Made by a program: the position numbers and the translations under genes
Notes under the pieces: generated by a model
The model's input: only the letters and a program-made list of their open reading frames with translations
What the model was told of the DNA's origin: nothing
The model's database searches: none
Assembly: GCA_963971225.1 (NCBI GenBank)
Contig: OZ020270.1
Location: 74,292,432-74,356,431 of the forward strand
Reading direction: 5' to 3'
DNA: 64,000 nucleotides
Source of the DNA: Melieria omissa
Taxonomy: Eukaryota; Arthropoda; Insecta; Diptera; Ulidiidae
Shown: one piece after another, positions 22,841 to 32,421 of the stretch
How positions within the stretch are numbered: the stretch's first letter is position 1
How the letters are laid out: each line of letters opens with the position of its first letter

Positions 22841-23789
22841 TTTGCACGCAAGTTTGAAGTCAATGGGGCCAATAAATCAAGTTCTTCTTAACCCTTTGTT
22901 GATACCGTCAGATTTTTATACAAAAATACTTATCTAATTATTTATCGTTTGAAGTGCTTTCACCACATTTGAAGTCAATTGGCGCATTAAGTCATATTTC
23001 CCAAAACAAAGTATGATAAAAACAATGAAAAACAAGTGTTTATTTCTCACTAAGAGTATGTTCAGACTCTGCACTTATAAATATTAACCAATGTCAAACG
23101 TTCTCACGGCAGAATTGGGCCCGGTTCCCGGTTCCTGAATAAATAGTGTACGTCTACTCGTTTCTGTTCAGAGCTTACTCGTACTCGAAGAGAAATGTAC
23201 TCGTATTCATTCGGACCGGTCCGCAGAGATGAAGTGAAGTATTCTATTCAAAAGCATTTGAATGTTTTCGAATAGCAAAAATGCATACTCGTGCAGAACT
23301 CTACCGTACACTATTTACTCATATTCGCTCGAAGCGGGAAAACGAGCACAAAAGCATTCGAATAATAGTACACACTGCTTCGAATATATTCGAATATACT
23401 CGTTTTATTATTCCTAAGATTATTTAGAAATATTTATGTTATATATAAATATTTAGTAATTTTTTATGCTACTTTCTTCAATAATTTCCATTTTGCGTAT
23501 TAACTAATAAGCCACTTCAACCGCAGCACAAGTAAACACATGGAAAAGTGACATACTGCGCATAAAAATATTCGGTGAAACTGTTGATATTCGAGTACTT
23601 CGCAAAGTTCTCGATTACCGAATACGAGCACTGCAGTGTTCACTTTCACCGAATACGAATAGAAGCGAGAAGCCACGCTCACTGGTTCTCGTTTCTATTC
23701 GTTTCGTTTTACGCATTCTTCGAATACCAAGTACCCGTACAGTATGTACAGTAGTGTAGCCGACAAAATGAATATATTCATGCTGGACT
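22841..23789. other. AT-rich sequence with hAT-like fragment and ACTCG-rich block
   Basis: TTTGAAGTGCTTTCACCA (about 22950-22968) and neighbouring bases resemble 37684-37760, the 3' flank of the hAT transposase, so this may be a hAT end relic. 23140-23760 is dense in ACTCG, TATTCGAATA and related words. It has a short inverted repeat, AAATAGTGTACG near 23142 with CGTACACTATTT near 23312. No coding region recognised. Confidence 0.35.
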
Positions 23790-23904
23790 TTAACCCTTTC
23801 CTTCCCATGGTAGCCATATGGCTACCAAATTTCTCACTCACAAAGTGAATCTCAAAGTGTACAGACGTGTTTTTGATCGCTCCGCGTCTCTCGTTTGAAT
23901 AACA

Positions 23905-25143
23905 ATGTCTAATTGTGACAAGTGTAGATCAAAGTGTTCTACTGGTGACCACTTATCATGTGGATTTTGCTGTTCTAAAATACATCTCAAATGTGCTAAA
24001 CTAAACGCCAATTGCACGGATTTAATTTCCTGCAATGAGAACATAAAATTTTTGTGTGATAATTGCAACAATCAATTATCGAAATTGCGTAAGGCCAATC
24101 TGGTTGATGTGCTGAAGAGTTTAAACTCTCTTAGCGACTTTCTGCGGTCGTTCGCTCTTTTGAGTTCCTGCACTATCGGAGCCTCAGTTCCTGACAACAG
24201 TGCTGCTGTGCCAAATATTATTGTAACGAGATCCAAGGCCAAGGTCGCTGAACCCATGAAGAGGAAAAAAAATGTTCCGTTGTCGCCGTCTCTTTTGCCA
24301 TCGTCACACTCTTCTTTGTCAGGAGATGATACCATACCTATGCATTCGGCCGTTGATAACACGAGCCTAGGCATACATGGTGATAACAATGTGGCTGATG
24401 CTGTTGTTGCTGTTGTTACTGACGCTCTTTCGTCGGATGCTCATAACGCTGATCCTACCAACAATGTTGCTGCTGCCTGCGCCACTAAGCCTCGCTCGGA
24501 TGGTGTGGGTGTTGTTGCGGCCTGTGCTGCTCAGCCAACTGACGTTTACTCTCCAGCCGTATCCAGCCGTAGCTTAGTATTCGGAGCTGAGACGCTATCT
24601 CACAATTCTTCTTTGGCTGCTGTTAACTCTTCTGCTGCTGCGTATGCCATTGCTGCTGGCGCTGCCGATAATGTAATACGCTCTTCAATTGCTACTGTAC
24701 CAACAGTTGACTCTGGGATGATTATTGGTGGTGCTCTCGATGATGGTGAATTGTACTCAATCAACAATGCTGCTTGGACTGAGGTGAAGAATAAGAGGCG
24801 TAAGAAGGCTTTGGTTGTTGTTGGCTCGAGTGATAACACCGAGTTGAGCGTCGCTGTTCGCAATAAATGGCTACATTTATCGTCGTTTGAGTCTAAAGTT
24901 ACTGCCGATGACATAAAGAATTATGTAGCTAAACACGCGTGTATTGACATTAATTCTCTCTCTTGCTACACGTTAATTAAAAAGGATGTCCCAGTAGACA
25001 AATGCAAGCGTGTCAATTTCAAACTGGGCGTCTCTTCGATTTATTATCAGAAATTGTTAAATCCGCTATTATGGCCAGCCAACGTGAGAGTAAAGCCGTT
25101 TAAGTTTTTTCAAAAGCAACCAGCTCAACAACAACAAATTTAA
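23905..25143 (+). CDS. CR1-like ORF1 protein with N-terminal zinc finger
   Basis: 412 residues from ATG 23905. Residues 4-56 form a PHD-like Cys/His finger (CDKCRSKC, HLSCGFCC, IHLKC, FLCDNC), as in ORF1 proteins of the CR1 group. The middle is Ala/Val/Asp-rich low complexity. The C-terminal part (WLHLSSFESKVTADDIKNYV to about residue 400) resembles the nucleic-acid-binding domain of such proteins and ends in a Gln run. ORF1p is expected to bind element RNA in the cytoplasm. No stop or frameshift is seen. ORF2 overlaps or closely follows its 3' end. Confidence 0.8.
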   Translation: MSNCDKCRSKCSTGDHLSCGFCCSKIHLKCAKLNANCTDLISCNENIKFLCDNCNNQLSKLRKANLVDVLKSLNSLSDFLRSFALLSSCTIGASVPDNSAAVPNIIVTRSKAKVAEPMKRKKNVPLSPSLLPSSHSSLSGDDTIPMHSAVDNTSLGIHGDNNVADAVVAVVTDALSSDAHNADPTNNVAAACATKPRSDGVGVVAACAAQPTDVYSPAVSSRSLVFGAETLSHNSSLAAVNSSAAAYAIAAGAADNVIRSSIATVPTVDSGMIIGGALDDGELYSINNAAWTEVKNKRRKKALVVVGSSDNTELSVAVRNKWLHLSSFESKVTADDIKNYVAKHACIDINSLSCYTLIKKDVPVDKCKRVNFKLGVSSIYYQKLLNPLLWPANVRVKPFKFFQKQPAQQQQI

Positions 25144-28031
25144 CATTAAACAATTGCAATGATAATGCCAATTGCAACGGTGTTCTTAATGTATATTACC
25201 ACAACACTTCGGGCTTAAGAACAAAGTCAAATATTATTCATCGCTTTAGTACAGAAGAGTCTTATGATGTCATCGTGATTGTGGAGACCTGGTTAAATTC
25301 GGGCTTCTATGAAGGTGAATTCTTTGATCTAAATTTGTATGACGTGTTTCGCAAGGACCGGGACTCGGCTAAAACTGGCTGTCTGAGAGGAGGCGGTGTT
25401 CTTATTGCTGTAAGAAGAAAGTTCCGTGCGTTTTTAGTTAATCTCAGTAATGGCGATTTGTTGCTTGACCAATTGTGTGTCTGCATAAAGGGTTCGAAAT
25501 CATATGGCTCTTTATATTTAATTGTTTCATATATTCCGCCTAATAGTAATTTTGATTTATATAAGGCACATGTGGATAATGTAATTACTCTAGCTGTTGA
25601 TAATTTAAATGATAACCATCTTTGCGTGCTGGGTGATTTTAATCTCTGCAATGTTAGATGGTGTAGCAATTCTAGTTATTCGGGTCTTATTCCTACTAAT
25701 ATAGTTACTAGTCAGGAATCATTTTTTGTTGACAGTTTCCTTAGCTTAAATCTAAAGCAAATTAACTGTTTTCTTAATCATTTTAACAGACTGTTAGACC
25801 TTATTTTTGTAACGGATAATATTAACTTTCTTATATCTAAATGCACTTCTCCAATTTCCGATGCAGGTATTCACCATATCCCTTTAGATATTAAGTTAAA
25901 GTTTTATGAGTTCGCAACTGCATCGCCTATTGATGAAACTGCTTTCAATTATGCATCCTGTGATTTTTCAAGTTTAAATAACTCCCTTCTAGACTTTAGA
26001 TGGGATGAATTATTTTTGGGCTTGGATACTCACAGTTGCTTTGCTACCTTTAAGAAAATAATGCGTGAATTTTGCTTAGACAATATATCGTTAAAAAAGA
26101 GGCGTGCGTATAAATCTCCTTGGTATAACAAAGACCTTAAGAAACTAAAAAATCTCAAAAATAAGTATCTAAAAAAATTTAAATTAACTAACATTCAGTC
26201 ATTCTTTGTTAAACACCAACATTACCATAAGGAATTTAAATCTTTAAATGACTACCTTTATAAAAATTATATTCGTAGCACTGAAAAGAACATTAAAGTT
26301 AATCCGAAATCGTTTTGGAGTTTTGTGAACTCAAAAAAATCTTGCTCAAGTATACCTACATCCGTAATGCTTGATGATAAATTTGCTAGTACCCCTGCCG
26401 AAGCAGCTAATTTATTTGCCGATTTCTTTATGTCTAATTATGTTCCAGATGACGGGCAGTTCCATGATTTTTCTTCTGAAATATCTTCCACTCTTAATTT
26501 TGGGGCTCTTCATATTTCGTCGGAAGACATTGTAAAGGGAATGCTTTCCCTTAAACCTTCTTCGCGTACAGATGCTGATGGGCTGTCGGCTATCCTATTC
26601 AAAGGCTGTCCAGCGTTAGCGATTCCTCTTGAGATGATTTTTAATAAATCCTTATCGTCAGGTATTTTCATTGACGACTGGAAGTTAGCTACTATCACAC
26701 CCATCTTCAAAAGTGGAAGTAAAAACGATGTTCGGAACTATCGTCCAATTTCGAAATTATCTACTACCTCAAAACTGTTTGAATGTGTTGTTAAAGAGAA
26801 GATCTATTTTGCGGTTAAATCTTTAATCTGCCCGAATCAGCATGGATTTGTGCCGGGTCGGTCGACAGTTTCTAATCTTGCAGTTTTCAGTGAATTTTGT
26901 ACTTCTTCATTCTCAGCTGGTTACCAAGTCGACTGCATTTATACAGATTTTTCAAAGGCATTTGATAGAGTTTCCCACAAAATCCTAATAAATAAGCTAG
27001 CTTGTTTAGGTTTTCATTCATCGTTCTTAGAATGGATTGCATCGTATTTATTTGAAAGACGTTGTGTGGTTACTATTGATGGTGTAACTTCGGACCCTTT
27101 TGTAGCTACTTCAGGTGTTCCCCAAGGGAGCATTCTAGGACCTCTATTATTTGTCCTTTTTATCAATGATATTAGCAATTGTTTTTCTTTTTCGAACTAT
27201 TTGCTTTACGCTGACGACCTGAAAGTTTTTACAATTGTCAAGGATTCAACGGATGCAATAAATCTACAAAGTGATTTGAATGATTTGCATTTATGGTGTT
27301 TGAAGTCGGGTCTTTCTCTGAATATAAAAAAGTGTTTTCACTTAACTTTTTCGAGGCGTCAGAACGTTTTTTCATCACGTTACTCTATTGCTAACTGGGC
27401 GCTACAGAGCGTAGTTGATACTAAGGATCTCGGAGTTATGTTTGACTCTAAGTTTTCCTTCAATAATCATATTAATTTTATTCTTTCGAAATCGTACTCT
27501 ATTCTTGGCTTTATTCGGCGTAATACCGCTGAGTTTTCTGACCCATATACCTTTAAGTGGCTTTTTACGGCACTTGTTCGCCCTCACTTGGAATATGCGG
27601 TAATAATTTGGAGACCATATGACCAACTGTCGATAGGTAGAATTGAACGCGTTCAAAAAGTTTTCCTCAAGTTCGCATTGCGTTCGTTGCGGTTTGAAGC
27701 CCCTGTTCCGTGCTATGGTTCACGGCTAAAACTTTTTAATTTAAGCACTTTAGAAAAGAGAAGGACAGTTCTTTCTTTATCGTTTACTTATAGTGTAATT
27801 ATCGGCGTCATTGATTGTCCAACTTTACTTGAGCGGATAAGCTTTAATGTTCCACAAAGAAGTCTTCGATTTGTTTACCCTTTTTATGGTGAGCACTTTA
27901 AAACTAAATTTTCAAGTAATGCACCGATTTCTCGAGCTCTTCGTGAATTCAATGCATTATCTATTTCTCATCAGCTAGACTTTTCTTTGCCTAAATCGGC
28001 TTTTATTGAAGCTCTTAAATTAATAGTTTAA
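25104..28031 (+). CDS. CR1-like ORF2: endonuclease and reverse transcriptase
   Basis: The frame is open from 25104, overlapping the last codons of ORF1. No ATG is seen before the endonuclease motif IVIVETWLN near 25270, so initiation may depend on reinitiation or a non-ATG codon. About 918 residues from 25275: endonuclease (VETW, GGVLIAV, GDFNLCN), linker, then RT with YRPISKLSTTSKLFE, YTDFSKAFDRVSH, SGVPQGSILGPLLFVLFIND and catalytic LLYADDLKVF. The thumb has LNIKKCFHLTF and KDLGVMFDSKFSF. No RNase H is present, as usual in this group. No lesion visible, so it could encode an active enzyme. Confidence 0.87.
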   Translation, partial: VFSKATSSTTTNLTLNNCNDNANCNGVLNVYYHNTSGLRTKSNIIHRFSTEESYDVIVIVETWLNSGFYEGEFFDLNLYDVFRKDRDSAKTGCLRGGGVLIAVRRKFRAFLVNLSNGDLLLDQLCVCIKGSKSYGSLYLIVSYIPPNSNFDLYKAHVDNVITLAVDNLNDNHLCVLGDFNLCNVRWCSNSSYSGLIPTNIVTSQESFFVDSFLSLNLKQINCFLNHFNRLLDLIFVTDNINFLISKCTSPISDAGIHHIPLDIKLKFYEFATASPIDETAFNYASCDFSSLNNSLLDFRWDELFLGLDTHSCFATFKKIMREFCLDNISLKKRRAYKSPWYNKDLKKLKNLKNKYLKKFKLTNIQSFFVKHQHYHKEFKSLNDYLYKNYIRSTEKNIKVNPKSFWSFVNSKKSCSSIPTSVMLDDKFASTPAEAANLFADFFMSNYVPDDGQFHDFSSEISSTLNFGALHISSEDIVKGMLSLKPSSRTDADGLSAILFKGCPALAIPLEMIFNKSLSSGIFIDDWKLATITPIFKSGSKNDVRNYRPISKLSTTSKLFECVVKEKIYFAVKSLICPNQHGFVPGRSTVSNLAVFSEFCTSSFSAGYQVDCIYTDFSKAFDRVSHKILINKLACLGFHSSFLEWIASYLFERRCVVTIDGVTSDPFVATSGVPQGSILGPLLFVLFINDISNCFSFSNYLLYADDLKVFTIVKDSTDAINLQSDLNDLHLWCLKSGLSLNIKKCFHLTFSRRQNVFSSRYSIANWALQSVVDTKDLGVMFDSKFSFNNHINFILSKSYSILGFIRRNTAEFSDPYTFKWLFTALVRPHLEYAVIIWRPYDQLSIGRIERVQKVFLKFALRSLRFEAPVPCYGSRLKLFNLSTLEKRRTVLSLSFTYSVIIGVIDCPTLLERISFNVPQRSLRFVYPFYGEHFKTKFSSNAPISRALREFNALSISHQLDFSLPKSAFIEALKLIV

Positions 28032-28217
28032 TTCATTCATTATTTAGTTTGTAACTGTACATTGTATGATTTGCTTAATTTGTACATTATATGGATTTGT
28101 TATTATCATTACCTTTTAAGTGATCTAGTCTGTAAGGTACTTTGTACTGTAGACTTATAATAAATAAATAAATAAATAAATTTCAATTCAGTATTTCAAT
28201 GTATAATAGACACTCGT

Positions 28218-29022
28218 CACTCGTCACTCACGGCAGCCGCCGTGGCTCAGTTGGTTAGTGCGCGGTCCAACGAGTCGCATGCAGAGCGACGCAAGATCGA
28301 ATTCTGCATGTAGTAACACCTAAAAAAAATAACGGGAAACTCGTTTTCTCTTTCGGTGGCTGTCCTCTCAGCTGGAAATGGCAAACCTCTGAGAGCAAAA
28401 ATTGCCTATGAAAAAGCTCCCAACCTGCCGTTCGGAACCGGCATAAAACTGTAGGTCCCTTCCACCCGCGTACAAAATTCACACGCACAACACAGGTGGT
28501 TGCGGGAAGCTAGGCCTTAAGGCTTGATTACACGTAACGAGTAGAGTGAGAAGACAGCAACTCGAACGAGTACTCGTTTCGTCTAAACGGTAAGGCGAGT
28601 TCTTGATTGAGTCAGTGATCGATGAAAGTGGCGAGAGAGCCACTAGAATCACATTTTGTTTGCTAGGCCGAGCGACCACTACTTTACCGTTATATTTTTC
28701 TCTTTTCGCAGCGATTCGTGCAATCGCTCGTCACATGCGGCATCGCTCGTGACATGCGGTATGCGTCACACACCACTTTTCGCTCGGTTGAGTTTAATTG
28801 CGCGAGTTGCTTAGTTCATTTTGTGCATTGTAAAACCGAACTGACTCGCCGCGTGTCGAAATACGTTTGAACAACTCGTCGCTTTTGCTCGCTATCCCAA
28901 TTCTTTCGGCCTAGTACCATTTTGATGTCTCGTCACTCGACTCGTTACGTGTAATCAAGCCTTTAGTCTCGCGTAAGCGGGCTGTCGTGCCAATCAATTA
29001 AATTAAAAATTATTAAAATTAT
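28218..29022 (+). mobile_element. tRNA-derived SINE, copy 2, interrupted by a MITE
   Basis: Same family as 7407-7722. A box TGGCTCAGTTGG (28243-28254), B box GATCGAATTC (28295-28304), then the same body and an AT-rich tail. Flanked by a perfect 14-bp duplication TAATAGACACTCGT (28204-28217 and 29023-29036). The body is interrupted at 28520-28962 by a MITE. The SINE is inside piggyBac sequence just downstream of the CR1-like element. Confidence 0.88.
28520..28962. mobile_element. 443-bp MITE with 3-bp TTA duplication
   Basis: Begins AGGCTTGATTACACGTAACG and ends with its exact inverse; the perfect inverted repeat is 23 bp. TTA flanks both ends (28517-28519, 28963-28965). The uninterrupted SINE at 7407-7722 reads GGCCTTAGTCTCGCG at this point, giving a direct empty site. 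A 3-bp TTA duplication fits the PIF/Harbinger superfamily. The interior is rich in ACTCG words and has no coding frame. Confidence 0.9.
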
Positions 29023-29419
29023 TAATAGACACTCGTTCCCCATTCTAAGAATTTTACCGCTTAAAAGCAACATTTCCCTAAACGTTTTCGGCGAAATATG
29101 TAGTTTGTTTACTTGGCAACATTGATAATTGTTGACATTTGTTTACCGTTGTCCGCTCGATTTGCGTTTTTGCTTTGTTGAAGTTCGCTGAAGTCCGTTG
29201 AAGGTGTTGTAATTAATATAGTATTTTGCTAAGCAAAAATTTTATTGCTTTGAATAAATTGTTAAAAAACTATATTATCAACGGAAAACGCTGAAAAGTA
29301 CAGGTGATAGTGAAAATATGTGCTAAAGTACCGGTAGCCATTTGGTTATATTTGTGTTTTAGTTTCGTTTAATATTAGTAAATTTAGAGCTTGTTATTGT
29401 TGTAAACTTCGTAGGAACG

Positions 29420-31216
29420 ATGCTACAGTCCGGGAAAAATTTGGTTTTGGAGGAAAGAGAAATTTTGAAGGTGTTGGATTGTGATAATTCTGAAGAGGAG
29501 TCTGCTGAAGATAGTGAAGACGAATACGAGGTTTTAGCAAATATTGCGCGATCTGAAGCAGCAATTTTAAACAACACAGACGAAGCTACTATATTAGCGA
29601 CATTAGGTATATTTCATATAACTTTCATTTTTATTTTCGAATAACTTTTAACAATTTCAGAGGAAAATGCCATCGAAATTCCTTCGGTGCAAGTTCAGGA
29701 CTCAATTGAAGATGTTTCTTATCAAGTTCCTAGGAAAATGCAATGGCGAAAGGTCGATATAGACCCTTCGGAAATATTTTACATGCCGATTTTCTCTGAA
29801 TGCACTTCGGAACTTACTCCATTACAGTATTTCAAATTATTCTTTTCTGATAGCATTCTTAATGACGTTGCGTACCAAAGCAACCTTTATTCCACGCAAA
29901 ATAGTCTTAGTACTCCACTTGGCACCAATTTTGCGGAAATGTCTAAATTTATTGGAATGAATTTGCTATCCAGTATAGTCCACTTGCCACAATATAGGCT
30001 ATATTGGGCGAGATCTACGAGATTTCCACTTATAGCTGATCTGATGCCAAGGAATAGATTTTATTTACTAAAAAAAAATGTCCACTTAAATGACAACGCC
30101 GAAATAAATGTCCGATCTGATCCGCAATACGACAAACTTTTTAAAGTTCGTCCGTTTTTGGAGGCCATGAGAAAGAATTTTTTAAAAATTGAGCCGGAGG
30201 AAATGAATTCCATTGACGAAGTTTGTTGTTTGTTGTTGTTTGTTTGCAAGAAATGGTGCAAGTGGAATTATGTATGACTTTGAAGTCTATACCGGGAAAG
30301 GTACAACTGGGGAAAAAACTCAACTAGGTATAAGCGGAGATGTTGTACTAAAATTGTGTGAAAGTCTGCCGAAAAATGAAAATTTCAAGGTTTTTACGGA
30401 TAACTGGTTTGCCTCATATAATCTTATAAAAGCGCTGAAAGAAAATGGTATATTTCTCACAGGCACGGTTAGATACAACCGACTTCCAAAATGCGAGCTA
30501 GCCTGTGATAAGACTCTAAAGCGCCAATTCAGAGGCTCCTTTGACTATCGTACTGAAAGACAAGAAAACATATGCGCTGTTAAGTGGTAGATAATAAACC
30601 AGTTTATTTAGCATCAGCAATTTATGAAATTGATCCGATTGACACTGTAACTAGATGGTCAGGACATGAAAAAAAGTATGTAGATGTTTCGCGGCCTAAT
30701 ATAGCAACCCAATATGTTCGTTATATGGGAGTGGTTGACCTCAGCGACATGTTAGTTGCACTTTATAGAACCAAAATAGGAACTAAGAAATATTATGTAC
30801 GTATATTTTATCACCTATTGGACGTTTGTGTTGTAAATACATGGCTCCTATATAAAAAACATTGCAGTCAAAAGCAGATGCCAGCTAATATATCATTATT
30901 GAATTTTAAAGCTGAAATTGCTGATGGTATGATAAATGCTGGTTTTATTGCCAAAGAAAGAAAACGAGGAAGGCCATCAGATCAACAAAGCACCAGTCCT
31001 GCTCTTCCACAACGAAATAAACCTTGCTCAAAACGGCCAATTTCTGATGTGCAATATGATTCCATTGGCCACTGGCCAATACCAGTTGAAAAACGGGAAC
31101 GATGCAAGTATTCTAACGACAGGGCAGCATTTTCTAGAATTAAATGCCAAAAATGTAGTGTTGCTCTGTGTTTAACACAAGCCAAGAACTGTTTTTATAC
31201 GTTCCATAACAAATAA
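29420..31216 (+). pseudogene. piggyBac transposase, defective
   Basis: Exon 1 starts at ATG 29420 with an acidic N terminus. A 54-bp intron (29607-29660, GTATAT...TTTCAG) joins in frame to the main part. Catalytic Asp positions of the family are visible: NSIDE (about 30217), FTDNWFAS (about 30398) and VVDLSDML (about 30738). The C terminus has the Cys-rich finger (CKYSNDRAAFSRIKCQKCSVALC). Two lesions break it: a deletion of some 25-30 codons with a frame change right after NSIDE (about 30222), and a frameshift at 30585-30590 (AVKW / DNKPVYLAS). Usual family length about 590 residues. It lies inside matching TIRs, so it is this element's own gene. Confidence 0.88.
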
Positions 31217-31445
31217 GCCTAAAAACGTGTAAATAAATAATGAGTTTCTTCATATAAATCATGTTTTCATTTTGTTGCATAAAAGCCCAATGTAGCCATA
31301 TGGCTACCATCTCCTACCACCCACTAGAAAGTCGAATTCACTAAAATTTGTATGCAATGTATTTTTAAATACCCCCTTGATTCAAATAACCACATTACAA
31401 TTTTTTCCTATGACTGCTTCATAATTCGGGAAGGAAAGGGTTAAT

Positions 31446-31476
31446 CAAAAAGTATGGAACATAAAGAGTGTGCATA
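31446..31476 (+). repeat. P-type terminal repeat, isolated
   Basis: CAAAAAGTATGGAACATAAA followed by GAGTGTGCAT closely matches the inverted terminus at 52811-52841 and, more loosely, the 31-bp termini at 49145 and 54833. It starts two bases after the piggyBac TTAA and points rightwards. Its partner was not found. Confidence 0.45.
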
Positions 31477-31786
31477 ATAATAATAATTTAACAGGGACCG
31501 GAAATAACAGTTATTTATGAAAACTATATTTGAAAAATTTACTATGAAGGAAAAGTCATACAAATAAATTAAATATACCAACACATTTCTTTTCGTGTCA
31601 AGAATCAAATTTGGCAATAAACTTTTATTATGTAATTTTTACGGAAATATCAAAAAAGAAGAATTATTTTTTATTTATATTTTAAAAAGCCTTTAATAAC
31701 AATTATTTTTGATTTTTTTATTATTAGTCCATAAGAAACTGTTTTTCTCGATTTTTATTTTAGTTGTCCTATGATAACAGTTATTG
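31477..31786. other. AT-rich spacer
   Basis: No coding signal. Contains CAGGGACCGGAAATAACAG at about 31493, whose CAGGG start could be a hAT terminus for the hAT gene at 37840-39683, but no matching inverted end was found. Confidence 0.3.
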
Positions 31787-32099
31787 GTGACTTTTATTTA
31801 AAAAAGTCATAATAAAAATCATTCATTGACTTTTATTCATAAAAGTCATCAATAAAAATCACTCGGTGACTTTTATGTTTTAAGTCATCAATAAAAATCA
31901 TTCAATGACTTTTATTTATAAAAGTCATCAAAAAAATCATTCGATGACTTTTATTTTTTAGGTCATCAATAAAAATCATTCAATGACTTTTATTTATAAG
32001 AGTCATCAATATAAATCATTCATTGACTTTTATTTATAAAGGCATCAATAAAAATCATTCCATGACTTTTATTTTTTAAGTCGCAACATAAAAGTCATT
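31787..32099. repeat. Palindromic minisatellite, about 8 units of 39-40 bp
   Basis: Each unit reads roughly TGACTTTTATTTATAAAAGTCA plus ATCAATAAAAATCATTCA. The first part is itself an inverted repeat. Unit starts lie near 31787, 31826, 31866, 31905, 31944, 31983, 32023 and 32062. Units differ in the centre of the palindrome (TTTATAAAAGT or TTTTTTAAGT), with partial alternation. Strongly AT-rich and capable of cruciforms. Confidence 0.85.
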
Positions 32100-32421
32100 T
32101 TCATTAATCGCAGTACTGGATTCATTAAATATCAAAAAGTAAAATATATATTCTTGATCGGCTGAACAAAAACAAACCACATATATATTACGAGAAGGGC
32201 CCACGGCCTAAAAAACATCATTTGTATCTTATTTGAAGGCCGGCAAAAATCCTCATCCAAACCCTCCACGTGGGTGCCGGCTGGTAATGGCTAAACAGTT
32301 CACCTTGGTGATAGCCAGCTAAGGATGTGGGCTTCGCCCCACTGACCCCACTCTTCAATAGTTCGGTCGGTAGGATAGGTGGTTGCTCCTTCCATAGGAT
32401 CGGGGTAAGGGCTGGACCAAG

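Larger units (their letters stand above)
23830..28181 (+). mobile_element. CR1-like non-LTR retrotransposon, near full length
   Basis: Contains ORF1, ORF2, a short 3' UTR and an (AATA)n tail at about 28157-28181. It sits in the 5' region of the piggyBac element, between its left terminus and its transposase. The exact 5' end is unclear because no convincing target-site duplication was found. Both ORFs are undisrupted, so this is one of the best-preserved elements in the window. Confidence 0.82.
23794..31440. mobile_element. piggyBac-superfamily element with nested insertions
   Basis: Both ends carry a perfect 13-bp inverted repeat, CCCTTTCCTTCCC (23794-23806) and GGGAAGGAAAGGG (31428-31440), each flanked by TTAA (23790-23793, 31441-31444). 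A 16-bp perfect palindrome GTAGCCATATGGCTAC lies just inside the left end (about 23809) and again near the right end (about 31292). The element contains its own transposase pseudogene (29420-31216). It has been enlarged by a CR1-like retrotransposon and a SINE. Without those, roughly 2.5 kb remains, a normal piggyBac length. Confidence 0.9.

Noticed and set aside
29605..29665. Apparent frameshift at the start of the piggyBac transposase
   Set aside because: GTATAT...TTTCAG boundaries join the two frames cleanly (ATLEENAIE), so it is an intron, not a lesion.
31787..32099. Regularly spaced palindromic units that look CRISPR-like
   Set aside because: Units are contiguous and nearly identical over their whole length without unique spacers, and the context is a eukaryotic genome. 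It is a minisatellite.
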